Notes under the pieces: model-generated
What the model saw: the letters and a program-made list of their open reading frames with translations, nothing else
Told to the model about the DNA's origin: nothing
Databases searched by the model: none
In this document: positions 1 to 8,182 of the stretch, piece by piece
How the letters are laid out: the number at the start of each line of letters is the position of its first letter
Numbering within the stretch: position 1 is the first letter of the stretch
Origin: Seleniivibrio sp.
GTDB taxonomy: Bacteria; Chrysiogenota; Deferribacteres; Deferribacterales; Geovibrionaceae
Direction of reading: 5' to 3'
Length of the DNA: 64,000 nucleotides
Assembly (NCBI RefSeq): GCF_021209385.1
Contig: NZ_JAJOIL010000023.1
Span: forward strand, 1-64,000
Program-made: the position numbers and the translations under genes

Positions 1-47
1 CCTATTTACTACGAAATTTCCAACATAAACTAATCATACATTCTCGT

Positions 48-135
48 CTCCCCCTTTAACAAAGGGGGATTAAGGGGGATTTTCATTTGAAATTAATCAA
101 AATCCACCCCGACCCTCCCTTGTCAAAGGAGGGAG
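48..135. repeat. 88-nt intergenic repeat, copy 1
   Basis: The stretch holds two inverted repeats. The first is an 8-bp perfect stem (50-57 with 61-68, loop of 3). The second is an imperfect stem around 113-133. An A/T-rich spacer separates them. A copy of the same length, roughly 80% identical and in the same orientation, lies at 63374-63461. It sits just past the lpxK stop codon, so it may also act as a transcript end. It looks like a REP/MITE-type non-coding repeat; no ORF is supported inside it. Confidence 0.8.
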
Positions 136-146
136 AGCAAAACAAC

Positions 147-1058
147 CTATCTCATATCGAGTATCTGGAAGAATCGTTCCCTGTTGCGCAGATTGATATC
201 TATCTTAGTGTAAATAGTGTCCTGTTTCATGTCGTCCGTCAGCTTAACATAATCCTTTTCTGTGGTGACAAGACAGTCAAGCTCAAGGTCTTTCGCCTTC
301 TTCATCATGCTGTAGCCCTCGCGGTCGAGGTATATGTGATGGTCTCCGAATATCTTTTTACTGGCGACATTTACGCCAATCTTTTTGAGAAACGAAAAAA
401 ACTTATAGGGTGACGCTATTCCAGCGAAAGCAAGGACGTTCTTCCCTTTCATATCCTCTTCGATCTTTCCGTCTTCGTTGTAAAACCCTGCAAACTCTAT
501 ATCGCTGAAGAAAACGGGCTTGTCCTTAATATACTTAGCTGTCTTCTCCGGTATAGTGTCGTTCTCTGCTCGTGTGAAAACGACTATGTCCGCACGGGAA
601 ATGGCTGATGCAGGTTCGCGCAGATATCCGAACGGGAACATCCATCCCGTAGACACCGGACGTTTATGGTCGAGCAGACATATATCTATATCCCTCTTCA
701 TCCTCTTGTGCTGAAATCCGTCGTCCAATATATATATGTCAGGTGCAAACTCGCGCTCCGCATATTCGTATGACTTAATGCGTTCCTTTCCGGTTATGAC
801 TATGGCTCCCGGGCAGTTCACCGCTATCATATAGGGCTCGTCCGCCGCAAGCTCCGCGCCGATAAGCACCTCTTCGCCGTTGCTTATCACATGGGTATCG
901 TAACCGATCTTTCCTCTGTAGCCGCGTGAAAGCACGCAGACCTTCTTTCCCTGTTCCAGAAAATGTTTCGCTATCATTATGGTAAAAGGTGTTTTTCCTG
1001 TACCGCCCAGGGAGATGTTGCCTACGGATATTATCTTAGCCATTTTTATTTTTTCCAT
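147..1058 (-). CDS. lpxK: Tetraacyldisaccharide 4'-kinase LpxK
   Basis: Adds the 4'-phosphate to the lipid A disaccharide precursor at the inner membrane (Raetz pathway). The Walker A loop GGTGKTPF spans residues 18-25, followed by SRGYRGK at 44-50 and the LpxK signature DDGFQH at 112-117. The protein has 303 residues, against about 320-340 for many LpxKs. The shortfall is at the N-terminus: the usual membrane segment before the P-loop is missing. The start overlaps the end of the upstream glycosyltransferase by 23 bases; a second Met at residue 6 (1043) is an alternative start and neither has a strong Shine-Dalgarno. Co-transcription with the LPS glycosyltransferase fits its role. Confidence 0.92.
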   Translation of the reverse strand: MEKIKMAKIISVGNISLGGTGKTPFTIMIAKHFLEQGKKVCVLSRGYRGKIGYDTHVISNGEEVLIGAELAADEPYMIAVNCPGAIVITGKERIKSYEYAEREFAPDIYILDDGFQHKRMKRDIDICLLDHKRPVSTGWMFPFGYLREPASAISRADIVVFTRAENDTIPEKTAKYIKDKPVFFSDIEFAGFYNEDGKIEEDMKGKNVLAFAGIASPYKFFSFLKKIGVNVASKKIFGDHHIYLDREGYSMMKKAKDLELDCLVTTEKDYVKLTDDMKQDTIYTKIDINLRNRERFFQILDMR

Positions 1059-1812
1059 CCTGAATTTCTTTTAAGAACAGATACTTGAGATAAACATATA
1101 TGGACGAGCTGACAGCAACCGCAAATCCGGCAAAACCGTCCCGAAAGCCCGCCTTGATAAAATATTTCTTTACGAATGCGAACAGTGGCTTCGTGAACAG
1201 ATCTAAGTAGCTGAACCTTTTGCCGTTTTTATTATATGATTCTGCGGCGATCTTTGAATATTTCACCAGCCGCTGATAGTGGTCGAACGTATCCTTATAT
1301 GAATAGTGCAGGAGGTACCCGTTTTTAAGTCTGCCTGTTCTGCCCTTTATGGTCAGAACGTCGTGGGGGTCGTACCCTGCCCAGACGGGTTCCGCCGAGC
1401 GTTTTACCAGCCGAAGTTTCCAGTCCGGCTGCCACGAATGTTTCAGAAATCTGCCCATATAATGGGTCATACGGTTAACAGAGTAGCCGTCCAAGGCACC
1501 GCTGCGCACCGCGTTCTCTATCTCTTTACGCAGACTGCCGTCAACAACCTCGTCGCAGTCCAGACAAAGCACCCACGGCTTAGTGCATTTTTCAAGTGCC
1601 GAATTCTTCTGTGCTATGTGACCTTTCCAGTCTTCATCGTAAACCTGTGCGCCAAGCCCGCGGGCAATCTCCGCCGTGCGGTCGGTTGAGTGTGAATCCA
1701 CTATTATGACTTCCGAAACAAACGGAAGCACAGCGTTCAGTGTTCTCTCTATGTTCTTCTCCTCGTTAAAGGAGATAAGCGCCGCCGAAACGGGCAGTTT
1801 TTCCTCTTTCAT
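1036..1812 (-). CDS. Family 2 glycosyltransferase, WaaE/KdtX-like (LPS core)
   Basis: Probable transferase of a hexose to the LPS inner core. It has a GT-A fold: SFNEEKN near the N-terminus, then DSHSTDRT (UDP-sugar binding) and the metal-binding DCDE motif about residue 85, with PDWKLRLVKR further on, as in WaaE/KdtX proteins. The chosen ATG at 1812 has AGAGG four bases upstream. An in-frame ATG four codons earlier (1824) lacks usable spacing. The 3' end overlaps lpxK. Family assignment is firm; the sugar donor and exact acceptor are not visible. Confidence 0.85.
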   Translation of the reverse strand: MKEEKLPVSAALISFNEEKNIERTLNAVLPFVSEVIIVDSHSTDRTAEIARGLGAQVYDEDWKGHIAQKNSALEKCTKPWVLCLDCDEVVDGSLRKEIENAVRSGALDGYSVNRMTHYMGRFLKHSWQPDWKLRLVKRSAEPVWAGYDPHDVLTIKGRTGRLKNGYLLHYSYKDTFDHYQRLVKYSKIAAESYNKNGKRFSYLDLFTKPLFAFVKKYFIKAGFRDGFAGFAVAVSSSIYVYLKYLFLKEIQDGKNKNG

Positions 1813-1937
1813 ATGTCCTCTCATCCTGCGGATTATATCAACAGAGGTGCGGATTATACAAGAAATTGTTTGAATATGTAATTTTCACCATTTTTTTTAA
1901 ATTTCACTTTCTTAATTTACAAAACTGTGGTTTACTC

Positions 1938-1966
1938 TTGCTAAAGACACAGCCAAATATTATAAC
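1938..1966 (+). promoter_or_regulatory. Sigma70-type promoter of the iclR-family gene
   Basis: TTGCTA (1938-1943), 17-base spacer and TATAAC (1961-1966). The predicted start near 1973 gives a leader of about 37 bases ending in an AAAGGAG ribosome site. Confidence 0.6.
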
Positions 1967-2009
1967 GATTTTCTAATTTATTCGCTAACTAGGATAAAAG
2001 GAGCGTTCT

Positions 2010-2798
2010 ATGGGATATAAGCCGGATGTAAAACCTGTCCAGTCAGTTTATCACGCATTACAGCTGTTCGAGGTTTTCCGCAATGCTGAGAATAAAGACG
2101 AATTCGGAGTCACTGAACTCAGCAAATCGCTCGGTCTGCACAAAAACAATGTGTTCAGACTTCTGGCGACACTCGCATCAAGAGGATATATTGAACAAAA
2201 TCTCAACACAGAGAACTACCGTCTTGGTATAGGCATTTTCAATCTCGGACAGAAGTTCGTGAACAAACTCGGAATTTTAAAACTTGCACGCCCGTTTATG
2301 GAAAAAATAGTTTCTGATGTAAATGAATCTGTTTACATCGGTATCCTGCGTGAAGGCAACGTGATCTATCTTGATATAGCAGAAACAAGTCTTCCTGTTC
2401 GCGTGGTTTCCCGCGTGGGCAAGGACGTTCCGGCGTACTGCACTGCAATAGGCAAGGTACAGCTCGCGTTCTCTTCCGAAGAGGAAATTAATAAAATATA
2501 CATGGGTGCAAGACTCAAAAGATATACTGACAACACAGTCACCTCACTTCCGGTTCTGAAAAAAGAGCTGAAAAAAGTGGCTGTTGACAACTATGCGTTC
2601 GACAACGAGGAGTTCGAGCCGCGTGTGCGCTGTATTGCTGTTCCCGTTAAGGACTATCTTGGCGTTCCCGTTGCGGCGCTGTCCGTTACAGGTCCGGCTT
2701 GCCGTATGTCCGAACAGAGAATGGAAAAAGAGATTCTCCCCATCGCACGCAAATATGCGAGGGAGATTTCAAAACGCCTCGGCTACCACGAAATCTAA
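2010..2798 (+). CDS. IclR family transcriptional regulator
   Basis: DNA-binding regulator of 262 residues, normal for the family. An N-terminal winged helix-turn-helix (about residues 10-75, with LSKSLGLHKNNVFRLLATL) is followed by a GAF-like IclR effector domain (about 90-260) that contains the typical RVVSRVGK and AYCTAIGK segments and a cysteine in RVRCIAVPV. AAAGGAG lies 7 bases before the ATG. It is transcribed alone: a promoter lies upstream and a strong terminator follows. IclR proteins usually control catabolic genes next to them, but neither neighbour (glycosyltransferase, dnaX) is an obvious target. The ligand cannot be predicted. Confidence 0.9.
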   Translation: MGYKPDVKPVQSVYHALQLFEVFRNAENKDEFGVTELSKSLGLHKNNVFRLLATLASRGYIEQNLNTENYRLGIGIFNLGQKFVNKLGILKLARPFMEKIVSDVNESVYIGILREGNVIYLDIAETSLPVRVVSRVGKDVPAYCTAIGKVQLAFSSEEEINKIYMGARLKRYTDNTVTSLPVLKKELKKVAVDNYAFDNEEFEPRVRCIAVPVKDYLGVPVAALSVTGPACRMSEQRMEKEILPIARKYAREISKRLGYHEI

Positions 2799-2820
2799 GC
2801 TGTAAGGAATAACTTACTGC

Positions 2821-2848
2821 AAAGCCCTGCTGAAGCAGGGCTTTTTTT
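2821..2848 (+). terminator. Rho-independent terminator after the iclR-family gene
   Basis: A 10-bp stem (AAAGCCCTGC / GCAGGGCTTT) with a short loop, followed by a T-run. Confidence 0.9.
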
Positions 2849-2863
2849 GCTCTGATATTACAC

Positions 2864-2892
2864 TTGACCAAACGGACAACATACTTTAACTT
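2864..2892 (+). promoter_or_regulatory. Promoter of dnaX, predicted leaderless
   Basis: TTGACC (2864-2869), 17-base spacer, TAACTT (2887-2892). Standard geometry puts +1 at 2899, the A of the dnaX ATG. No Shine-Dalgarno is present in this stretch, in keeping with a leaderless message. Confidence 0.55.
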
Positions 2893-2898
2893 CTACAT

Positions 2899-4566
2899 AT
2901 GTCATATGTCGCGCTTGCCCGCAAATTAAGACCTCAAAATTTTGACGAGCTTTCAGGACAGGGATTCGTTGTCACAACCCTGAAAAACTCCATTGAGATG
3001 GGACGCATCGTCCACGCATACCTTTTCACAGGTCCCCGCGGCGTGGGCAAAACCAGTGCGGCGCGTATTCTGGCAAAGGCAGTCAACTGCCTTGACCCCG
3101 ACGGATGCAACCCCTGCAACAAATGTGAAAACTGCCTTGAGATAACAAGCGGGACATCAATGGACGTTGCGGAGATAGACGGCGCATCAAACCGCGGTAT
3201 CGACGAGATAAGGGATTTGCGTGAAGCAGTCCGTTTCCTCCCCATGAAGTGCCGATATAAAGTATATATAATAGATGAAGTGCATATGCTCACAGAACAC
3301 GCGTTCAATGCACTTCTGAAAACCCTTGAAGAACCGCCGGAATACGTCATCTTCATTCTGGCGACAACCGACCCCCACCGTATTCCTGCGACAATAATTT
3401 CCCGCTGCCAGAAATACGATTTCAATAAAATACCTTACGACATAATGTACAAGAGCCTCGCAAACGCTCTGGACAAGGAAGCAATAACATACGAACCCGA
3501 TGCTCTCAGCCTTGTAGTGCGCAATTCCGACGGATGTATGCGCGATTCGCTCTCTCTTCTTGACCAGATAATAGCCTTCACAGGCGGCTCTCTGGACGAG
3601 CAGAACACGTCTTTCCTGCTGGGCTATTCAGATAAAAACATACTGAACAGACTGTTCGATGCGGTTATTAAAGAGAATACGCAGGATCTCCCGCAGATAT
3701 GCACGGAACTTACCGCGAAGGGCATCAACTACACTTTTGCGGCGGAAACTCTCATTGAGCATACCCGCAACCTGATGATGCGCATAATCACAAAAAAAGA
3801 AAATCCGGAACTCACATCAAAAGAGAACGAGTTTTACGGCTCTCTGGCACAGACCACAAGCGAACAGCGCCTCTTCGCACTGTTTCAGGTCTTCCAGAAG
3901 CTTTTGAACGATATAAAGTTTTTCAGTTTCAGCCAGTACGTTTTCGAGTTCGGAATGTACAAGGCGGCGAGCATTTCGGCACTTATACCAACAACAGGTA
4001 TGGCTCCGACCGTGCCGCTGGGCAATGCGACGGCACCTGTGAACAACCAAGGAACGTCTGCTCCGCAGCCTATTATACAGAAACCGCAGGCGGACACATC
4101 CACACAGCCTGTTCTGTCGTCCACCGACATCCAGCTGCAAAACATAATGAACGCTCTGGACGACAACAAACAGCCGCTTATAGCATCCAACCTGAGCCAC
4201 GGATACATCATTCAGCAGACGAACGGCGTTCTCTCCATAGGCTTCAGCACCGACAAAAAGTTCCATTACGACTACATAGCCCGCAAGCAGAATCTGGACG
4301 TTCTGAATCAGGTGGTGCCAAAGGCGTTCCCGACCATTTCCGAAGTTTCGGTGATCCTCGAACAGGATTCCAAAAAAAAAAGCATAATTGAAAAAAAAGA
4401 GCATATCGAGACCATCCATGACATCCGTATAAAAAAAGAGGCGGAACAGGACAGCATAGTGAAGCTCCTTCTCAACGAGTTTGACGGTAAACTGCTGGAT
4501 ATTGACGTGTTACAGCGCCCCAGTTTCGACGCGGAAGAGGACGAAGAACACGAAAACGAAGACTGA
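2899..4566 (+). CDS. dnaX: DNA polymerase III subunits tau/gamma DnaX
   Basis: ATPase of the replicative clamp loader. Walker A GPRGVGKT lies at about residues 45-52, followed by the zinc site (CLDPDGCNPCNKCENC, about 64-79), Walker B DEVHML, the sensor SRC segment, clamp-loader domains II-III to about residue 370, a Pro/Gln/Thr-rich linker, and a tau-specific C-terminal domain ending in an acidic tail. At 555 residues it is within the usual range. Ten consecutive A bases at codons 492-495 are followed at once by stop codons in both shifted frames (TGA at 4389, TAA at 4385). Slippage there would yield a gamma-like form of about 495-497 residues. The ATG lacks a Shine-Dalgarno and may be leaderless. 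Confidence 0.95.
   Translation: MSYVALARKLRPQNFDELSGQGFVVTTLKNSIEMGRIVHAYLFTGPRGVGKTSAARILAKAVNCLDPDGCNPCNKCENCLEITSGTSMDVAEIDGASNRGIDEIRDLREAVRFLPMKCRYKVYIIDEVHMLTEHAFNALLKTLEEPPEYVIFILATTDPHRIPATIISRCQKYDFNKIPYDIMYKSLANALDKEAITYEPDALSLVVRNSDGCMRDSLSLLDQIIAFTGGSLDEQNTSFLLGYSDKNILNRLFDAVIKENTQDLPQICTELTAKGINYTFAAETLIEHTRNLMMRIITKKENPELTSKENEFYGSLAQTTSEQRLFALFQVFQKLLNDIKFFSFSQYVFEFGMYKAASISALIPTTGMAPTVPLGNATAPVNNQGTSAPQPIIQKPQADTSTQPVLSSTDIQLQNIMNALDDNKQPLIASNLSHGYIIQQTNGVLSIGFSTDKKFHYDYIARKQNLDVLNQVVPKAFPTISEVSVILEQDSKKKSIIEKKEHIETIHDIRIKKEAEQDSIVKLLLNEFDGKLLDIDVLQRPSFDAEEDEEHENED
4372..4381 (+). other. A10 slippery tract in dnaX
   Basis: In the zero frame this reads Ser-Lys-Lys-Lys-Ser. Gaining one A, or a -1 ribosomal shift, gives Lys-His-Asn-stop. 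Losing one A, or a +1 shift, gives Ala-stop. A second run of eight A follows at 4391-4398. The arrangement parallels the A9 slippage site of Thermus thermophilus dnaX, which is known to make gamma by transcriptional slippage. Confidence 0.75.
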
Positions 4567-4654
4567 CAGCCCATTTCTGACAACTATCTGAACACATCTT
4601 TCCTTTTTTTCATGTATCATCGCCTTAATACAATTTTTTTTAAGGCTGTGCTTA

Positions 4655-6757
4655 ATGCCCAAATATCGGTTGCTTCTGGTTTTTCTTTTTCTGATGCCTA
4701 TTTTTTCTGCCAATGCCGCTATAGAAAATATAAATTTCTCGGTTTCTCCTGAACTATTGCGAAACAGCTCTGTCTATCTAACAATGGCAGACGCCGGAAC
4801 GCTTTTGAAACAATGCTTTCCTCATACAACAGTTTCAGTTAACAAAGCATCCGGCAGTGTGAATATTCGGCTCAGAGAGCGAGCCGATAGAAATAAATTG
4901 CTTCATAAACCTCCTTTTAAAGTTCTTACCAAGCTACATGGCTACCGAATAACATCCGCTCCCACAGCCGAAGGAGCGGGTGTTACGGTGACCGTGGAAG
5001 CAGACACCCCGCAGGGCATCGTAAACGGCATCTACGGACTTCTTCAGCACAAGCTTGGTTTCCGGTTTTTCCATCCCAAAGAAACATACGTCCCCATATA
5101 CGAAAACTGGCCGCTTGCGCCTAAATTCGAGTTTGAGGGCGAGCCGCTGTTTGCAAACATGGGCTTTCACATGCACACAATGCATCCGGTTGAACTCACC
5201 GAACCCCTTTTCAATCCGGACATTCCGTTCGGTAAGGACGATGTGAAGCAGTACATCGACTGGCTGGTGCGCAACGGACAGAACACTTTCCAGTTCTGGA
5301 TACTGCGCACCGCAGACAGACGCATCTGGCCTGCGTATGCTTCGGATTACATAAAATATGCAAAACGGCGCGGACTGCGGACAGGCGCGGTGATAAGCCT
5401 TTCGACACTGCAGCAGAAAGCTTTTCAGGCTATGGAACTTCTGCGCCCCGAGAGCTACGAACAGCAAATCGACCGCAATATCAGCTGGCTTATGCAGGTT
5501 CCGTTCGACTATGTCTGCATTGACTTCACTATGGGCGAGTTTCTGCCCGATCTGGCACAGCTTCTACCCGACAAAAAAAGATACATCCTCGACCTCATCG
5601 CACACAAATATAAGCGCAGGGTCTATGAGAATACCCATGTGATAAAGCGGAAACATTCTGACACACCGTCCTATGCCGGTCTTCTCATCCACTCCGTCAT
5701 GTTCTACAGTCTGGCGGAAAAGAACGCTCCGGTTTACGGAAACACCAATCTGCACTTCATGTATGAAATGCTGAAAGAAAACAAAGACAAACGCGAAACG
5801 TGGTACTGGCCGGAATCATCCTACTGGGTGACGTTCGACACTTCAGTTCCGCTTTTTCTTCTGCCGTATCTGAAAAGCAGATACGACGATATACAGCTTT
5901 TGAAGGACGACGGCATTTCAGGACACGTCACTTTCACAAGCGGGTGGGAATGGGGTTACTGGCTGATAGATTACAGCATAACCCGTTTCTCGTGGCGGCT
6001 TTACGACAACGGTAGAGAACGCAGAGTCACGGAGGATTCCGTACTTACGGAGCTTTTCGGTAAAGATTCTGAAAAACTCTGGCATGAAGCGTTTCTTTTA
6101 CAGGAAAAATATCTGAAAAATGACAACCTCATAAGCCTGATGGCGGCAAAAACGCCTTTCGAGGAACTGCCCTATCCTTTCAACCGGAGTTTTCAGCCTT
6201 CAGACAGCGCATCCGTGTTCAAAGCGGCGATCCCCTTTATGGGTGAAAGCCACCGCGAAAAGATGCAGAAACAGGCGGATATGCTGGACGAGTTCTACAG
6301 GCGTTTCTATGCTGTAACTCAGCAACTTGAGAAGCACCACGGTGACACGGTTTTCATGAAGGATACGCTCAGAACAGAAATAATCAATGCCATGTACATC
6401 ACCGCCCTACGCGCAAAGCACCGCCAGCTGACGCTTACGGCGGCGGCACACCGCAACACATACCTGAGCGATTCCTCAGATTATTACATCCAGACACTTC
6501 TGGAAGAAGCAAAACGCGTACGCGAAAAAGCCGAGGGAATAGTCCGCTGTCAGGAACTCATCTACCGCTACCCCATCTCGCTCATTGCGCGCCGAACCAG
6601 CACACATACTTCGTATAGTTTTGGGTATCTTTACCCTGTAAGCGGGCTGTATTTCTGGGAAAGAGAGGAGGAACAGGTCACGAAATCCCGATTTGACGCC
6701 TTCTTCATGAATATTTGGGACTTTACAAAAACACTTGGACTTGATGGACTTTTTTAA
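4655..6757 (+). CDS. Secreted glycoside hydrolase-like protein (GH67/GH20-type architecture)
   Basis: A 700-residue protein with a Sec signal peptide (residues 1-22, cleavage after ANA). The next 140 residues resemble the small alpha/beta domain that precedes the barrel in alpha-glucuronidases and beta-hexosaminidases, including the segment TPQGIVNGIYGLLQ. A large region follows that looks like a TIM barrel (IDWLVRNGQNTFQFW; FDYVCIDFTMGEF; HVTFTSGWEWGYW), then a helical C-terminal part. Acidic residues in the DYVCIDFTMGEF strand could be catalytic, but this is not proven. No sugar-use genes lie nearby and it appears to be monocistronic. The substrate is unknown; the family assignment rests on overall pattern. 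Confidence 0.6.
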   Translation: MPKYRLLLVFLFLMPIFSANAAIENINFSVSPELLRNSSVYLTMADAGTLLKQCFPHTTVSVNKASGSVNIRLRERADRNKLLHKPPFKVLTKLHGYRITSAPTAEGAGVTVTVEADTPQGIVNGIYGLLQHKLGFRFFHPKETYVPIYENWPLAPKFEFEGEPLFANMGFHMHTMHPVELTEPLFNPDIPFGKDDVKQYIDWLVRNGQNTFQFWILRTADRRIWPAYASDYIKYAKRRGLRTGAVISLSTLQQKAFQAMELLRPESYEQQIDRNISWLMQVPFDYVCIDFTMGEFLPDLAQLLPDKKRYILDLIAHKYKRRVYENTHVIKRKHSDTPSYAGLLIHSVMFYSLAEKNAPVYGNTNLHFMYEMLKENKDKRETWYWPESSYWVTFDTSVPLFLLPYLKSRYDDIQLLKDDGISGHVTFTSGWEWGYWLIDYSITRFSWRLYDNGRERRVTEDSVLTELFGKDSEKLWHEAFLLQEKYLKNDNLISLMAAKTPFEELPYPFNRSFQPSDSASVFKAAIPFMGESHREKMQKQADMLDEFYRRFYAVTQQLEKHHGDTVFMKDTLRTEIINAMYITALRAKHRQLTLTAAAHRNTYLSDSSDYYIQTLLEEAKRVREKAEGIVRCQELIYRYPISLIARRTSTHTSYSFGYLYPVSGLYFWEREEEQVTKSRFDAFFMNIWDFTKTLGLDGLF

Positions 6758-6778
6758 TCCATAATTACTCATTCTCTG

Positions 6779-6807
6779 TTGCAATCTGATTTTTCATACT
6801 TTAACAT
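6779..6807 (+). promoter_or_regulatory. Promoter of the PAS histidine kinase gene
   Basis: TTGCAA (6779-6784), 17-base spacer, TAACAT (6802-6807). The 10-mer ATACTTTAAC across the -10 also occurs at the dnaX promoter. Confidence 0.5.
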
Positions 6808-6834
6808 TAAATATTAAACTATATCAGGTTTCCC

Positions 6835-8088
6835 ATGACCGGCGAAAACAGCCATGCAGAAAATGACATTCTGAAAAGGGTACGGTCTGAGAACGCGGCT
6901 CTGCGCGAGCTTATCAAACGCTCTTCCCTGGGTTATCAGTCAATTGATATCAACGGCATGCTGCTGGACGTCAATCAGGTCTGGCTCGACACAATGGGCT
7001 ATTCCAGTGAAGAGGTTGTCGGGAAATGGTTCGGAAACTTCATCCACGAAACCTATCTTGAAAAATTCAAAAAAGGATTCGCGCATCTCAGAGAAAAAGG
7101 AATAATTGAGGATTTCACTTTTATCCTTAAACACAAAGCAGGGCATGCCATTGAGCTTGTTTTCAACGGTACAATAGAACGCGCGCCAGACGGCACATTC
7201 CTCCGCAGCCATTCCGCTTTCCGGCGCAGCGAAGCAGATATTATAAAGGATGAAAACAGAGTATATCTCGGCATTGAGGAACGTATCTTCAACAAAACCC
7301 GTCTGGAACTTATGGGCGAGATGCTGGGAGCCATTGCCCACCAGTGGAGACAGCCGCTCAACGCGCTTGCGCTCATCGTGCAGGACACTCAGGAAGCTGC
7401 GGAAATTTCCGGTCTGCAGTCGGATGAGATAAAGTCCAACACAGCCATGGCAATGGAACTGATAATGAAGATGTCCTCCACTATAGACAGCTTCCGCAGT
7501 TTTTTCAGCGACAGGCATGAAGAGGATCTGATATCGGTAACCTCCGTGCTGACAGAGTGTATTTCACTTGTTTTCAGCCAACTCCAGCAGTGCGGGATAG
7601 ATTTCACTTTTATCTGCGAATCAAGCAACGACTATTTCATCTGCACTAACGAAGTTAAACTGCCCCCCTGCCAGTCTCAGGAAAACCTTATAAAATGCAG
7701 CGGAATAGAGATGAAGCATATTTTCCTGAACATCATTTCAAATGCGAGATATGCCATAGTAAAAGCTATTATGAGCGGACACCGCTCCCGTGGGAAAATT
7801 GAATTTCATGTCAGGTTTTCCGCAGAATGTGTAGTAATAACCGTGACAAACAATGGCGAAAACATACCGGAAAAGGCTCTCTCACGAATTTTTGAACCTT
7901 ATTTCACAACCAAGGACGAGGGCGAAGGAATAGGCTTGGGGCTTTTCATCAGCAAAACCGTCATAGAAAAATACATGCGCGGCACTATTGACATCTTCAA
8001 CTGTGAAGGCGGAGTAACGGTGCGCATAGTGCTCCCGCTTGCCGCTTGTACGGGTTCAACCAGCAAAACACATCTAAAGACTTTATAA
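6835..8088 (+). CDS. Soluble PAS-domain sensor histidine kinase
   Basis: 417 residues with no membrane segment, so a cytoplasmic sensor. Order: short coiled N-terminus, PAS domain (about 20-140, with GYQSIDINGMLLDVNQVW and TMGYSSEEVVGKWF), H-box GAIAHQWRQPLNALA with the phosphorylated His near residue 168, N-box LNIISNARYA (about 301), then G-box regions FEPYFTTKDEGEGIGLGLF. The HQWRQPLN box is the type common in delta/epsilon-proteobacteria and Deferribacterota kinases. No response regulator lies beside it, so it is an orphan kinase. A weak AGG precedes the ATG. Partner and signal are not evident. Confidence 0.9.
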   Translation: MTGENSHAENDILKRVRSENAALRELIKRSSLGYQSIDINGMLLDVNQVWLDTMGYSSEEVVGKWFGNFIHETYLEKFKKGFAHLREKGIIEDFTFILKHKAGHAIELVFNGTIERAPDGTFLRSHSAFRRSEADIIKDENRVYLGIEERIFNKTRLELMGEMLGAIAHQWRQPLNALALIVQDTQEAAEISGLQSDEIKSNTAMAMELIMKMSSTIDSFRSFFSDRHEEDLISVTSVLTECISLVFSQLQQCGIDFTFICESSNDYFICTNEVKLPPCQSQENLIKCSGIEMKHIFLNIISNARYAIVKAIMSGHRSRGKIEFHVRFSAECVVITVTNNGENIPEKALSRIFEPYFTTKDEGEGIGLGLFISKTVIEKYMRGTIDIFNCEGGVTVRIVLPLAACTGSTSKTHLKTL

Positions 8089-8182
8089 AATTCATAAAAC
8101 TTACAATCTTAACATCCGTTTTCAATAGACTTATCCCAACAGGACAGTTATTATCTCATTATTAACCTGTGGGGGATTAAAC

